From contig NZVD01000057.1 in the NCBI GenBank assembly GCA_002701385.1, positions 177,089 to 241,088 of the forward strand: a stretch of 64,000 nt of DNA, given 5' to 3'. The notes below the pieces were generated by a model. The model had not been told where the DNA came from, did no database searches, and saw only the letters and a program-made list of their open reading frames with translations. Of this stretch, positions 26,462 through 36,134 are shown piece after piece (the stretch's first letter is position 1; every line of letters starts with the position of its first letter). The position numbers and the translations under genes were made by a program. Origin of the DNA: Rhodopirellula sp. (GTDB lineage Bacteria; Planctomycetota; Planctomycetia; Pirellulales; Pirellulaceae).

Positions 26462-27256
26462 TTAAACGAGCGAGAGCAGGCTACGGACAGCCTGACCAAT
26501 ATCTTTCTGTCGCATCAAGCTTTCTCCCACCAGAATAGCATCAACATCATGTTGAGCCAGCATCAGAACGTCTTCGGGCGTATAAATTCCCGATTCACCC
26601 ACCAACAGGCATTCATCAGGTATCTGTTGCTTCATCGAAACCGTATGATCCAGATTGGTTTCAAAGGTATGTAGATTACGGTTATTCACCCCCACTAAAC
26701 TAGCTCCCGCTTCAAGGACACGAGCACAGTTTTCCGGAAAATAGAACTCAACCAGAGGAGTCATACCTAATTCAATAGCTTCGTTATGCAGTTTTCGCAG
26801 CTGACAGTCATCAAGGCACTCGGCAATGAGTAATACTGCGTCGGCCCCGGCGACTCGGGCTTCAAGCAACTGATAGGTATCAAGAATAAAATCTTTGCGG
26901 AGAATTGGAATGTTAACGTGCTGCCGGATAGCTATCAGAAATTCCAAACTACCTTGAAAGTATTGTTCGTCGGTCAAACAACTAATACAGGTAGCACCAT
27001 GGGCCTCGTAGGCTTGTGCAATCAAGACTGGATCAAAGTCCTCACGAATCAAACCGGCCGACGGACTGGCCTTCTTCACTTCTGCGATCAGTTTGATAGG
27101 ACCATCTACTGCCAGAGCTCCAAAGAAATCTCGCACTGGTGGCGCATGCTCCAACTGAGCAGATAAAGATTCTGCGGATACTCGCTCTTTCGCTTCCGCG
27201 ATTTCTCGGAGCTTGGTTTCAACAATCTTATCCAGCACGCTACCGGACTCTGACAT
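26462..27256 (-). CDS. trpC: Indole-3-glycerol phosphate synthase
   Basis: This enzyme closes the indole ring in tryptophan synthesis, converting CdRP to indole-3-glycerol phosphate with loss of CO2. The 264-residue single (beta/alpha)8 barrel has the family motifs IAEVKKASPSAGLIR (Lys61/62 region), ISCLTDEQYFQGS, ILRKDFILDTYQ with the catalytic Lys, VGVNNRNLHTFE, LVGESGIYTPEDV and ILVGESLMRQKD. No other trp gene is in the window, so the pathway is scattered. The start is 4 bp after the stop of the zinc-ribbon protein gene, implying cotranscription. Confidence 0.95.
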   Translation of the reverse strand: MSESGSVLDKIVETKLREIAEAKERVSAESLSAQLEHAPPVRDFFGALAVDGPIKLIAEVKKASPSAGLIREDFDPVLIAQAYEAHGATCISCLTDEQYFQGSLEFLIAIRQHVNIPILRKDFILDTYQLLEARVAGADAVLLIAECLDDCQLRKLHNEAIELGMTPLVEFYFPENCARVLEAGASLVGVNNRNLHTFETNLDHTVSMKQQIPDECLLVGESGIYTPEDVLMLAQHDVDAILVGESLMRQKDIGQAVRSLLSLV

Positions 27257-27260
27257 AGCC

Positions 27261-28169
27261 TTACCCTTTTTGCTTCAAATACCTTTCTAGGTATTCACTT
27301 GTACCTTCCGCACCTAAGAACCGAGTCATTTTCCAATATGGTCGTTTTCCACGTACAAACCGCCGTTGCGGTTCCCGTGGTCGCCCTTCGTTCTTGCAAA
27401 CCTGACATTGTTGACCAGTATGTGTCAAAGCTGTCGAAATTGCACAGCAGCGACCACAATGCTGATCAACATACCAATACACGCCGTCCGTAACAGCTTC
27501 CGGTACCAACTGGATATGCAACGGTATTTTTCGATCTACACTCAATCGTAACGCTGATTGAAACGCCTCCCAAGGGGGAGTTATCGCACAGGGAACGACT
27601 TTAAGTAATTCATCAACCACTTGAAGTTGAATCTGTCGTTGCTTGATGGAAGGGACTCGTGAAATCCACAGTCCGTACCATTCAGGGGACGTTCTGGGAA
27701 AACAAGTGCGGATACTCTCTTCCAGATGAGGCTGTTGCGTGAGAAGCAGCCCTAGTTGTTCTCTGAGATCCACCGTCCCAACTGGTACTTCATCCACTAA
27801 ATCCGGCAGGACAATATTACTGACAGGCATGAGTCCAAAACAACCCACCCAGGCCTGACTGTCTGATTGACGAACTGCATTTGCCGGACAGGGCTCACAG
27901 ATTGAAGCCACAGAGGAGGGGTCTCCGTAAAACTCGAACACGTCATCAACCCGGAATCCCAGGACTTCGTTCGGAACCACATCGGATGACACAAGCGGTT
28001 CAATCGCAATACCGTCAAGCACGCGAGATTCCTGAACGGCATTTTGGTAAACGCGAATCGCTCTGAGATGGCGTTCAGTTTTGTTAGGATCCTTCCACTT
28101 CGGAAAGTCACGTAACGGACACTCGTGTGCCAACGCCCAACGGATAAACTCAGGAGTCGTACCTTGCAC
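27261..28169 (-). CDS. Hypothetical protein with C-terminal zinc-ribbon-like cysteines
   Basis: I do not recognise this 302-residue cytosolic protein. Two cysteine clusters are clear: CEPC at 91-94, and CGRC plus CQVC at 238-241 and 255-258, a CxxC-x13-CxxC arrangement typical of a zinc ribbon. The basic tail (REPQRRFVRGKRPYWK) could contact RNA. The GTG start at 28169 is firm: AGGAGG lies nine bases upstream. The gene sits between purH (51 bp) and trpC (4 bp), so it is expressed with biosynthetic genes. It might be a regulator or nucleic-acid-binding protein, but no function can be assigned. Confidence 0.7.
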   Translation of the reverse strand: MQGTTPEFIRWALAHECPLRDFPKWKDPNKTERHLRAIRVYQNAVQESRVLDGIAIEPLVSSDVVPNEVLGFRVDDVFEFYGDPSSVASICEPCPANAVRQSDSQAWVGCFGLMPVSNIVLPDLVDEVPVGTVDLREQLGLLLTQQPHLEESIRTCFPRTSPEWYGLWISRVPSIKQRQIQLQVVDELLKVVPCAITPPWEAFQSALRLSVDRKIPLHIQLVPEAVTDGVYWYVDQHCGRCCAISTALTHTGQQCQVCKNEGRPREPQRRFVRGKRPYWKMTRFLGAEGTSEYLERYLKQKG

Positions 28170-28220
28170 CTGGTAATTCCTCCTATCAGAATTTCGCCAA
28201 TCGAAAGTAGAGCGATACTG

Positions 28221-29789
28221 TTAGTGTTTAAAGTGTCGTCGCCCTGTAAAGATCATGGGGATCCCATGTTCATTACATGCTTCAATAACTGACTCGTCTC
28301 CACGCGAGCCCCCCGGCTGAATAATTGCGGCAATACCTGCTTCTGCCGCAGCCTGAATTGAGTCTGGAAATGGGAAGAAAGCATCGGACGACAAAACAGC
28401 TCCCTGAACGCGTTCGCCAGCTTTACGAATTGCTATTTCCACAGAATCCACTCGGCTCATCTGACCCGCACCTGCGCCCACGAGAGACTGATCACGACAA
28501 ACAGCAATGGCATTCGATTTAATGTGCCGCACCATCTGCCAGGCAAATCGCAACTCATCCTGCAAAGACTCATTCGGTTTGGTTTCCGTAACGACTTCCC
28601 AGGAAGGATAATCATCGACCAGGATGTCGGACTCCTGAATCAGCATCCCGCCAGTGATATGCCGATAGGACAATTCGCCCTGCTGTTCTTCCAGATTGCC
28701 CACTTGCATGAGGCGAACATTGTTTCGCCATTTTGGTTTAGTGGTAAGGATACCGATGGCAGACGCCGAAAAGTCCGGAGCCACAATTGCTTCGATAAAC
28801 AGCCCAGGTTCGGAAAGTAGTTCTGCCGTTTCTTCATCCACGACTCGGTTGAATCCAAGAATGCTTCCAAAGGCACTCAGTGGATCGCCAGCCATTCCTT
28901 TGCGAGCCGCTTCCACTAAAGTCTCTCCGACTGCAGCTCCACAGGGGTTATTGTGTTTGATCACACTACAGGCGGGCTGGGTAAACGGTCGGACGATGTG
29001 TAACGCCGCATCCAGGTCCAGTAGGTTGTTGTAGGACAGATCTTTTCCATTGAGCTGCCGAGCATTAACAATGTTGGCTCCTGAACTTCCAACGACCGAG
29101 TAAACACCGGCCTGTTGGTGCGGATTCTCGCCGTATCGAAGTTCATTTTTCAATCGCATCGAGATAGTCTTATTTGTCGTGAAAATACTGTCGGATTCCG
29201 ATTCGGCAAAGTAGCCGGAAATTGCCCGGTCATATTCAGCTGTCATTGCAAAAGCTGCGGCGGATAGTTTATCACGCATTTCCTGTGACGTGCTTCCGCT
29301 GGACGTGATTTCGTCAAGCACCGACGAATATTGCTCGGGGTTGGTTACGATCGATGTGAACTTTGCATTTTTCGCTGCCGCACGGACCAGGCTGGGGCCA
29401 CCAATATCAATCTGCTCAATCGCTTGAGCTTTGGTAACGCCCGGCTTCGCAATGGTTGCCTGAAAAGGATAGAGATTAACGACCACTAATTCAAAGCTGA
29501 GGATATCATGTTCCTCGAGCGATGCCATGTCGTCCTCGCGATCATGACGACAAAGAATTCCTGCAAAAATTCGTGGATGTAACGTTTTCACGCGTCCATC
29601 CATCATCTCTGGAAAGCCCGTATATTCAGCTACATCAAGCACTTCGATACCGCTTTGCTCGAGATGACGACGAGTCCCTCCGGTGCTGTATATTTCAACT
29701 CCGGCTGTTTCTAAACCGCGGGCAAAATCAACCAAACCAAGTTTATCACTTACACTAATCAGCGCGCGTCGAATCGAGGGTGAAGACAT
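28221..29789 (-). CDS. purH: Bifunctional AICAR transformylase / IMP cyclohydrolase
   Basis: This enzyme carries out the last two steps of IMP synthesis: formylation of AICAR with 10-formyl-THF, then ring closure. With the ATG at 29789 the protein has 522 residues, the usual length; an upstream start at 29831 would add 14 unrelated residues. The N-terminal cyclohydrolase domain opens RRALISVSDKLGLVDFA, with STGGTRRHLEQSG and MDGRVKTLHPRIFAGIL. The transformylase domain holds LRYGENPHQQAG, SVIKHNNPCGAA with the catalytic Lys-His, and ends GGSRGDESVIEACNEHG. It is the first gene of a purH, zinc-ribbon, trpC run. Confidence 0.97.
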   Translation of the reverse strand: MSSPSIRRALISVSDKLGLVDFARGLETAGVEIYSTGGTRRHLEQSGIEVLDVAEYTGFPEMMDGRVKTLHPRIFAGILCRHDREDDMASLEEHDILSFELVVVNLYPFQATIAKPGVTKAQAIEQIDIGGPSLVRAAAKNAKFTSIVTNPEQYSSVLDEITSSGSTSQEMRDKLSAAAFAMTAEYDRAISGYFAESESDSIFTTNKTISMRLKNELRYGENPHQQAGVYSVVGSSGANIVNARQLNGKDLSYNNLLDLDAALHIVRPFTQPACSVIKHNNPCGAAVGETLVEAARKGMAGDPLSAFGSILGFNRVVDEETAELLSEPGLFIEAIVAPDFSASAIGILTTKPKWRNNVRLMQVGNLEEQQGELSYRHITGGMLIQESDILVDDYPSWEVVTETKPNESLQDELRFAWQMVRHIKSNAIAVCRDQSLVGAGAGQMSRVDSVEIAIRKAGERVQGAVLSSDAFFPFPDSIQAAAEAGIAAIIQPGGSRGDESVIEACNEHGIPMIFTGRRHFKH

Positions 29790-29961
29790 TAACTGAAACT
29801 TCCATGCATGATGTATGAGACTTCGAAGCAAACATATTTAGCTATTAATCTAATATAGCAACTCAATGCATGAGTGTGGTTTCTCGTAGCTAATCGGTCA
29901 AGTAGTCACGAGGTTGAAGAATCCATTTCGGAAAGAAACTAAACTAAGTAATCGAATTACT

Positions 29962-30004
29962 CGAAGTACTCGAATCCCTTGAGGATACTTCGGAAATACC
30001 GAAG
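29962..30004 (-). other. Overlapping inverted repeats after the PQQ-propeller gene
   Basis: CTTCGG and CCGAAG (29988-30004, 5-base loop) form one hairpin, and CGAAGTA with TACTTCG (29962-29992) a competing one. They lie just beyond the stop codon at 30008 on the minus strand. No T run follows, so the element may help end or stabilise the transcript rather than act as a classical terminator. Confidence 0.35.
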
Positions 30005-30007
30005 CTC

Positions 30008-31633
30008 TTAGTTTTGAAATGGATTCTTAGGAGCAGCTGCACCACCATTATTACCTGGCGCGAAGGGATTGTTCGCCGGCGGATTGTTCCCTCCACCGTT
30101 ATTACCTGGTGCGAAAGGGTTATTAGCTGGTGGATTATTTCCGCCACCATTATTGCCAGGTGCAAACGGGTTGTTAGCCGGAGGTTTATTACCGCCAAAC
30201 GGATTGTTCGCTGGGACGGCCGGAGGATTAGGCATCGGCTGGGCTCCGGGGGCCATCGGTTGATTTGGCATCGGTTGATTGGCATCGTCCATTTCATCTT
30301 CTACTACGGCCAACGCGGTTTCATCGATGTGTAGAAGAGGGTACTTCTGATGAATCTCGTGAACACACTGAATTAGGCCGTTACGAGTACCCATGTATAT
30401 GCGATCCGTAAGTGGGTTACTTACTACAAAGTCAATTTTTCCAGCGCTGACTGTTTTGAATCGACCACCGGTCTCCAGATTCAAGATCATTAGATTTCCG
30501 AGGCGATCAAGTGCATAGAGACGTTTACCGCTAGCGGCGACAATTCGCTGCAGATTAGGTTGGCTCCAAATAATCTTGCCGTTTCGCATATCCAGACAGT
30601 AACAATTCTTATCTCTGGATACGATGTATGCCCGATTCTTTACGAGTACAGGTTCACTTGTGAGTACTTCCCCCAGACTCTGTCGCCAAACCATATCTCC
30701 GGTGGGTTCATCGATACAGTAAACAAAACCATCCCGACAGTTTGCAACATAGCGTCCGGGGGCCTGATAAGCGATTGGGGCAATCACTTTGCCCAAGGTG
30801 TTCACTCGATACCACATAGCTGCTTTGGCTGTTCCGGCTACGTAAACATTTCCTGCATCGGTGGACCAGGCAATACTACGCTGACCTAAAACAGGTTGTG
30901 AGAGAACACGTCCGCTCGAAGGCAATAATTCCGGCTGCCAGTTGAAGCGATCCAGATTATAAACTTCGACTCGGTTTTCAATAGACGGGACGAAAATTCG
31001 TTTACCCAAGGCTATCGGCCCTGCCCCTGGCAATGCCTGTAGCTGACGTGAATCAATAATTGCACCATCTGTATTTCGTAGTACGAATAGAGTAATTCCC
31101 GAAATTACAACGGTGTGTTCATCATTCGTACAGACGCCCGAGGTTGGATATTTGGTGTTTCCAACCAGAACCGTCCAATAGATTTCACCGGTTTCAGCAT
31201 CGAGTAGCTGGACGTCACCACGATCTGAAACAACCGACATATAAACTTTAGGTACAGTATGTTCAATAATCTCGCTCTCGCCACCGCTTTGTCGGATCAG
31301 TGCAGACTGTTCTGTAGCTCGCTTACGTGCCTCATCTCGTCCGAGTGGACGTCCAAAGTTATCTAGATCCTTATCGCGAATAAAATAGGACTTATCACCT
31401 TCGGTAACTTCGAAGCTCCAGTCAGCCTCTGTCGAGCTGACATGGATATAGACATCTGAAATCTCTGTCGCATATGGACTCTTCGCTGCCTGTATATGCC
31501 AGGAGCGTTCCAACCCCAAACTACGAGCCGTATTATTCGTAATTAGTCCGGTCGACGACAATTGCCCAAATACCATGGGGCAAAGAGTAAACAGAACGAA
31601 CAGTGAGTAAGCGTAAATCTTACGCATGGTCAT
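30008..31633 (-). CDS. Secreted PQQ-like beta-propeller protein with Asn/Pro/Gly repeat tail
   Basis: An exported protein of about 541 residues. The ATG at 31633 gives a signal peptide (RKIYAYSLFVLFTLCPMVFG); an upstream in-frame start at 31681 is less likely. The middle (about 120-440) is a beta-propeller of PQQ/WD-like repeats (WTVLVGNTKYPTSG, MVWRQSLGEVL, GKIIWSQPNLQR) as in outer-membrane assembly factor BamB or quinoprotein-type proteins. The C-terminal ~85 residues are low complexity, including three perfect-length 17-residue units rich in NNPFAPGNNGG. The propeller probably mediates protein contacts at the cell envelope. No PQQ ligand set can be claimed. Confidence 0.82.
   Translation of the reverse strand: MTMRKIYAYSLFVLFTLCPMVFGQLSSTGLITNNTARSLGLERSWHIQAAKSPYATEISDVYIHVSSTEADWSFEVTEGDKSYFIRDKDLDNFGRPLGRDEARKRATEQSALIRQSGGESEIIEHTVPKVYMSVVSDRGDVQLLDAETGEIYWTVLVGNTKYPTSGVCTNDEHTVVISGITLFVLRNTDGAIIDSRQLQALPGAGPIALGKRIFVPSIENRVEVYNLDRFNWQPELLPSSGRVLSQPVLGQRSIAWSTDAGNVYVAGTAKAAMWYRVNTLGKVIAPIAYQAPGRYVANCRDGFVYCIDEPTGDMVWRQSLGEVLTSEPVLVKNRAYIVSRDKNCYCLDMRNGKIIWSQPNLQRIVAASGKRLYALDRLGNLMILNLETGGRFKTVSAGKIDFVVSNPLTDRIYMGTRNGLIQCVHEIHQKYPLLHIDETALAVVEDEMDDANQPMPNQPMAPGAQPMPNPPAVPANNPFGGNKPPANNPFAPGNNGGGNNPPANNPFAPGNNGGGNNPPANNPFAPGNNGGAAAPKNPFQN
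30042..30194 (-). repeat. Three tandem 51-bp units inside the propeller gene
   Basis: Units at 30042-30092, 30093-30143 and 30144-30194 have identical length and high similarity. Each encodes 17 residues of the form NNPPANNPFAPGNNGGG. Differences are mostly at third codon positions, showing the units have diverged while keeping the protein sequence. Copy number may vary between strains. Confidence 0.85.
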
Positions 31634-32060
31634 TACACCTAAAAAATCCAAACAAATGACTTGCAGGTAGAAACCTATCAAGAGATGTACTCTGTAATTC
31701 TACAACGCAACCTTGCGAAGCAAAGAGATTTTCCTACTCATCTTTTATCGTCGTACCTACTATCGGGTTCTGTACTCAAAACACAAAATCTGTCTTAGAC
31801 ACTTGTTTTATCACAGCTTGAGCTAAACCAATCACTACATACCAAATCCTGCTTAATCACCGAAAAGGTCTTACAATCAGCGCAATCACACCCCTGAAAG
31901 ATGCGTCGCAGTAGTCATTTTGAGCCGCATCAATCGGGTCCCCCCCATAGACCGCAGGTCCTTAGGTTCCTAAATTGAAAATAGGCTCAAACCTACGAAT
32001 TAGCTCGTTGGTGTCAAGATTAGAGATCCGGAATAACAATCACCCTGGAGGAATTCCCCG
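31634..32060. other. Divergent intergenic region
   Basis: No gene is seen in this roughly 430-bp A/T-rich stretch. It must hold the promoters of the propeller gene (minus) and the 1341-residue protein gene (plus). A weak plus-strand pair, TTGAAA at about 31975 with AATTAG 17 bp later, is the best I can find. A run of seven C at about 31941-31947 and the GGAGG ribosome-binding site at 32047-32051 are the only other clear marks. Confidence 0.4.
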
Positions 32061-35000
32061 GTGTCACTCCTGTCAGATTTGAATTCAGAAGAATTTGATG
32101 CGTTGGAGCAGCTGCTGGGATATCTCAATTTTTCTTCCGGTTCCCCGGATCCTCAATTCCTCAGCAATCTCAATGTGGTCTGGAAGCATCTGGCTGCCAA
32201 GTATCCGGATGACACCTGGACTCACCTCTATGACTTTTTGACCGATGCAATTACTCATTACTCCAATGAGAAAGAAGCCTTTGCTCGTATTGATCAGGCA
32301 CGCATCGTTTTAGAAATCACTTTTGACCAATTGCTGCGTTCTTACTTCCTGTTTCATCAGGACCTGCTATTTCATTCCAGTGAGATCCAGGTCTTCAACG
32401 CGTTTTTCATCGGACGAGCATTTGAAGTCGTTCTAAAAAATGGTCCTGACTTCGAAACTCTGGACACTGAAACACTGATGAATCAATTCAATGACTTCAT
32501 TGGGTTTCGTCCTGTCGCTACGCTGGAAACACAAAAGCATGAACCCTACATCAATGAATGGCTACGACCTGTTCCTTTATATATTCAAGGGGCTGGTGTT
32601 TGCGAAGGGCCGTATAAATCTGTTATCGAACTGACGATTCAGTTATTGAAAGAGACGGACGAGAGCATCTTACAACAAGCAGGGTTTCATCCTGAGAAAC
32701 TTAAAGAACTGGCGATCGACCCAAGGGCCTATGACTTTGACCATCCGGTCAATAAACGACCTAATCATCACTTTGGCATGTGGGATCCACATCACATCGA
32801 CAAAGAAGGTTACTACGATCGCTATATCATTCAAACGGTCACGCTTGATTCCCTTATGACCCGCTTCTCTGATCGAAATGACCTACCGAAAGAAGAACTA
32901 CTCTTTGAAGCTTCAGCGGTGTTAGCCGGAACCATCCTGATGGCATCCGGAATCAGTGGCTGGGGACCTGCCTGTCATGACTCGACTATCAACCTGTCCA
33001 AACTCATGCCTAGAATTGCGGCTTATCGAGACGAATTCTACCGGAAATTGCTTGGAATCATTAACCGTGATCATCGGGATCGTCTGGCAGAAGAAGCGTT
33101 GATTCGGCACCAGCCATTTGGCGCAGCCCGCCAACATCTCAATGCTCAATTGACGGAAACGCGGGCAAGACAACTCGAGCATATTCATCTTGGACAGGTT
33201 TTCGCATTTATGGGGCACCACGATGCTGCCCGGGATAAAGTCAGTAAGGTCCCTGTCCCTTCTGCTCGTTTTCGCTGTCGCATTGCCTGTCAGTTAGACC
33301 AATCTCTGCAGGCACTCGATCTCGATGATTTAGATCAGGCTGTGGATATTGCTTCCTCGATCTTTTATCTGATCCAAAGATCAATTCAGTGCGGCGCCTT
33401 TGTAGACCCTTGGAATATTCTCGGGTTTGATTGCCAATTCAGTCTCTTTCCCGCGATGGAAAACAGCGTCCATGATCATCGCATCGACGAGTTAATTATC
33501 ATCATCGAACAGTTCTTTGCCTTACTTGCTAAGTCCTGGAGCGAAGCCGCTGCCAAAGACAATCAGGAGTTATGTCGCCGAATCGATATTCACTTTTATG
33601 AAGCTGCCGAATGGTGGCATAAATACGCTGCTCATGAGGTGAATAGTGTTCATGCGGCAGATCCCTTCGAGCTCTACCATGCGGCAAAGCGTGTCGCCGA
33701 CGCACTTAACTTGTGGTACAAGGACAACACCAGCGCCGGAAGCATCCGCTTTTGGGCACCCTATGTTGAACTGTTTGATTCTCCCAAAGCCTACTCCCTT
33801 GTGATCCATTCTTTGCTGGAGCAAGGTGATCAAATCGCTTCCCGGGCATTGCTCATTCACTGGCTAAGTCAGGCGGACAATGTCGCACTGGAACAAAACG
33901 ACTCCTCCTATTACATCCTTTCCCGACGTTGGTTACTGGATGTTCTAAGTCGATCCGCGACAGGATTTTTATCCTCACAGGAACAGCACTCCCACGACAC
34001 CCCTCAGGAAACCTGGGAGAAGATTCGAAAGTACTTTGATTACTTAGAAGCTAACTCAGAGGTTTATTGGAACATCCCATCCTTTGAATTAGGCCCCCCG
34101 ACGATTGCCCACTCCGAGGAGGACTTGTCAGACGCAAACAACACGGAAGATGATGAATACGATATCTTCCGTGCTGCCTATGAGGATGTCTCCTACGTGG
34201 ACACAACTGATGATGGTATTGAAGGCAATATCTTTGATACCTCCAACAGCAGTCAGGATGAACTGCTGCTAGCCGGAGAACAAGTGGACGGCCGCCTGGC
34301 ATTTCATGACAGCCTGGCGCAGTTGTGGAAGCTTGCCGGACTGGGACATGCAATTGCAATACGGCAAAGTAAAGAGCCCATCGAGCCGGAGATGCTTCAA
34401 GCCAGCCTGGATACGATTTCCGCATGGGCTCAACGCCTCCGACATAATCGCGATGAATTGGAACAACTGCTGGAGTCGATTGGCAACTACGTTATCGCTA
34501 GTCCGGTTGGTGATTTCGAATCCATGACCGAATATGACCGCCAGCGAGTCACACTCGAATCGTTGATGGAACGAGTTATCTCCACCATCATTGAAGTGAC
34601 TGATACACGTCGCATTCTGGATTCGGTTGTTTTGTTCCTAGAACAGAACTTAAACATATCCAAGACTGATTCCACGATTGTGGAATTTCAGCAACTGACG
34701 ACCACCATCTTTACCGCCTTAATCCAAGGCGATTGTGATACCGTACGCGAGCATTGGCAATCACTCCTCGATGGTTTGGCACAACTTCCCTTGCTCTATA
34801 TCCCCTTGTCGAAAGGAGGAGCTGCCAAAGAAATCGTGATTCGACGAGTGCGACAAAGAACCATTTCTGATTTACTTCTCTGGCTCCCACGTATGGGGCT
34901 GGTGGTGGAAACCTGTCAATTGCTTGAGACGGCCAGGAATATGGAGCGACAACATCCTGCGGGGTTGGGCGCCGTTACAGAATTTGACGAGTTATTCCAT

Positions 35001-36086
35001 ATTGGGTACGAAGCCATTGTTGAGTGCTTAATCAATTCAGCTCCCGATTGGCAAGAAACAAACAAGTCAATGTCTTCTGGGGAAACACAACAGGAGCAAG
35101 TCGACTCACCGGAAGATGAGCAGCTTGTGGAAACGTTGGAACAAGTTACTGAGGCCTTACTCAGTAGCTGGCTAGCACACAGTCAAACTCTGCGACTTTC
35201 AATCCTCGAACGTGTTGCCCACCGAAATACCTGGGACAACGTCGTCCAGTTCATTGAAAAGTACGGGGGAGAAATCTTCACGCAGCAGTTTCTGGCGATC
35301 GGTAATATCCGAGGAATCTTGCTTCAGGGCGTGGATACTTGGCTTCTGGCCATTCGAGAGGAACCTCATCTGGAATTACGTTTACTCGACGCCTTGGAGC
35401 GTGATATTCCTGTCAAAGAAGCCAGCAACATTCTCTCGCTCATTCTTGAGTCCATCGTCGAGAATTATTCCGAATACCGGGACTACAACAGTACCACCAC
35501 CCAGAGTGATCGTGGTGAACTCCTCTACACCTTATTGGACTTTTTGCGATTGCGAGTTCGCTATGATCGTATCTGCTGGAATCTCCGGCCGGTGATCCTT
35601 GCACACAAATTGCTTATTTCACACGAGAATGACTCCGCTGCTCATATCTGGCGGGAAAGCCTCACTGAACGAATTCAGGAAGAAGCCAATATGTTCGTTA
35701 CACGCCTTCAAAAACTCCAGGCACAGTACTCGATTCGAATGAGGACAGTGGCGGACCGGGTACAGGAACGCTTCGTACACCCGATGGAAGTGGACCATCT
35801 GCGTTCTTTGGTCAAACCCAGCCTGGAAGAGAGTAAAGATATCAAATCAGGTCGTCCCAGCTTTGACGAACTACTATTGAAAACCAATGAATTATTAGAG
35901 AATCCTTCCGGAGCCGGCCTGGAAGTACCATCTTGGCTGATCGCACTCGAAGAAGAAATTGAACTACTACGATATCCAGATTACATCAAACACGATGAAA
36001 AGCGTTTGCGAGAAGTGATCCCTCAAATCAAACTATCCTACGACGAACTACAACAACAACTCACATGGTGGCTCGAGCAACAATAG
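32061..36086 (+). CDS. Very large cytosolic protein of unknown function (1341 residues)
   Basis: I do not recognise this protein. It has no signal peptide or membrane helix and is predicted to be almost wholly alpha-helical, with many leucine- and glutamate-rich amphipathic stretches. This suggests a solenoid-like or scaffold structure. A strongly acidic low-complexity linker (about 695-745, EEDLSDANNTEDDEYD and following) divides it into two halves. A small conserved-looking patch, NHHFGMWDPHHIDKEGYYDR near 235, is rich in His and Asp and could bind metal. The GTG start at 32061 is firm thanks to GGAGG nine bases upstream. It stands alone, convergent with hemW. It is probably specific to planctomycetes. 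Confidence 0.7.
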   Translation: MSLLSDLNSEEFDALEQLLGYLNFSSGSPDPQFLSNLNVVWKHLAAKYPDDTWTHLYDFLTDAITHYSNEKEAFARIDQARIVLEITFDQLLRSYFLFHQDLLFHSSEIQVFNAFFIGRAFEVVLKNGPDFETLDTETLMNQFNDFIGFRPVATLETQKHEPYINEWLRPVPLYIQGAGVCEGPYKSVIELTIQLLKETDESILQQAGFHPEKLKELAIDPRAYDFDHPVNKRPNHHFGMWDPHHIDKEGYYDRYIIQTVTLDSLMTRFSDRNDLPKEELLFEASAVLAGTILMASGISGWGPACHDSTINLSKLMPRIAAYRDEFYRKLLGIINRDHRDRLAEEALIRHQPFGAARQHLNAQLTETRARQLEHIHLGQVFAFMGHHDAARDKVSKVPVPSARFRCRIACQLDQSLQALDLDDLDQAVDIASSIFYLIQRSIQCGAFVDPWNILGFDCQFSLFPAMENSVHDHRIDELIIIIEQFFALLAKSWSEAAAKDNQELCRRIDIHFYEAAEWWHKYAAHEVNSVHAADPFELYHAAKRVADALNLWYKDNTSAGSIRFWAPYVELFDSPKAYSLVIHSLLEQGDQIASRALLIHWLSQADNVALEQNDSSYYILSRRWLLDVLSRSATGFLSSQEQHSHDTPQETWEKIRKYFDYLEANSEVYWNIPSFELGPPTIAHSEEDLSDANNTEDDEYDIFRAAYEDVSYVDTTDDGIEGNIFDTSNSSQDELLLAGEQVDGRLAFHDSLAQLWKLAGLGHAIAIRQSKEPIEPEMLQASLDTISAWAQRLRHNRDELEQLLESIGNYVIASPVGDFESMTEYDRQRVTLESLMERVISTIIEVTDTRRILDSVVLFLEQNLNISKTDSTIVEFQQLTTTIFTALIQGDCDTVREHWQSLLDGLAQLPLLYIPLSKGGAAKEIVIRRVRQRTISDLLLWLPRMGLVVETCQLLETARNMERQHPAGLGAVTEFDELFHIGYEAIVECLINSAPDWQETNKSMSSGETQQEQVDSPEDEQLVETLEQVTEALLSSWLAHSQTLRLSILERVAHRNTWDNVVQFIEKYGGEIFTQQFLAIGNIRGILLQGVDTWLLAIREEPHLELRLLDALERDIPVKEASNILSLILESIVENYSEYRDYNSTTTQSDRGELLYTLLDFLRLRVRYDRICWNLRPVILAHKLLISHENDSAAHIWRESLTERIQEEANMFVTRLQKLQAQYSIRMRTVADRVQERFVHPMEVDHLRSLVKPSLEESKDIKSGRPSFDELLLKTNELLENPSGAGLEVPSWLIALEEEIELLRYPDYIKHDEKRLREVIPQIKLSYDELQQQLTWWLEQQ

Positions 36087-36103
36087 TATTGCTCCGTCCA
36101 GCA

Positions 36104-36134
36104 ATCTCCTGTGAACCGAGACACTACAGGAGAT
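36104..36134. terminator. Inverted repeat between convergent genes
   Basis: A 9-bp perfect stem (ATCTCCTGT with ACAGGAGAT, 13-base loop) lies 17 bp after the stop of the 1341-residue gene and overlaps the last codon of hemW. The position suits a shared terminator, but neither side has a T run, so its efficiency is uncertain. Confidence 0.4.
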
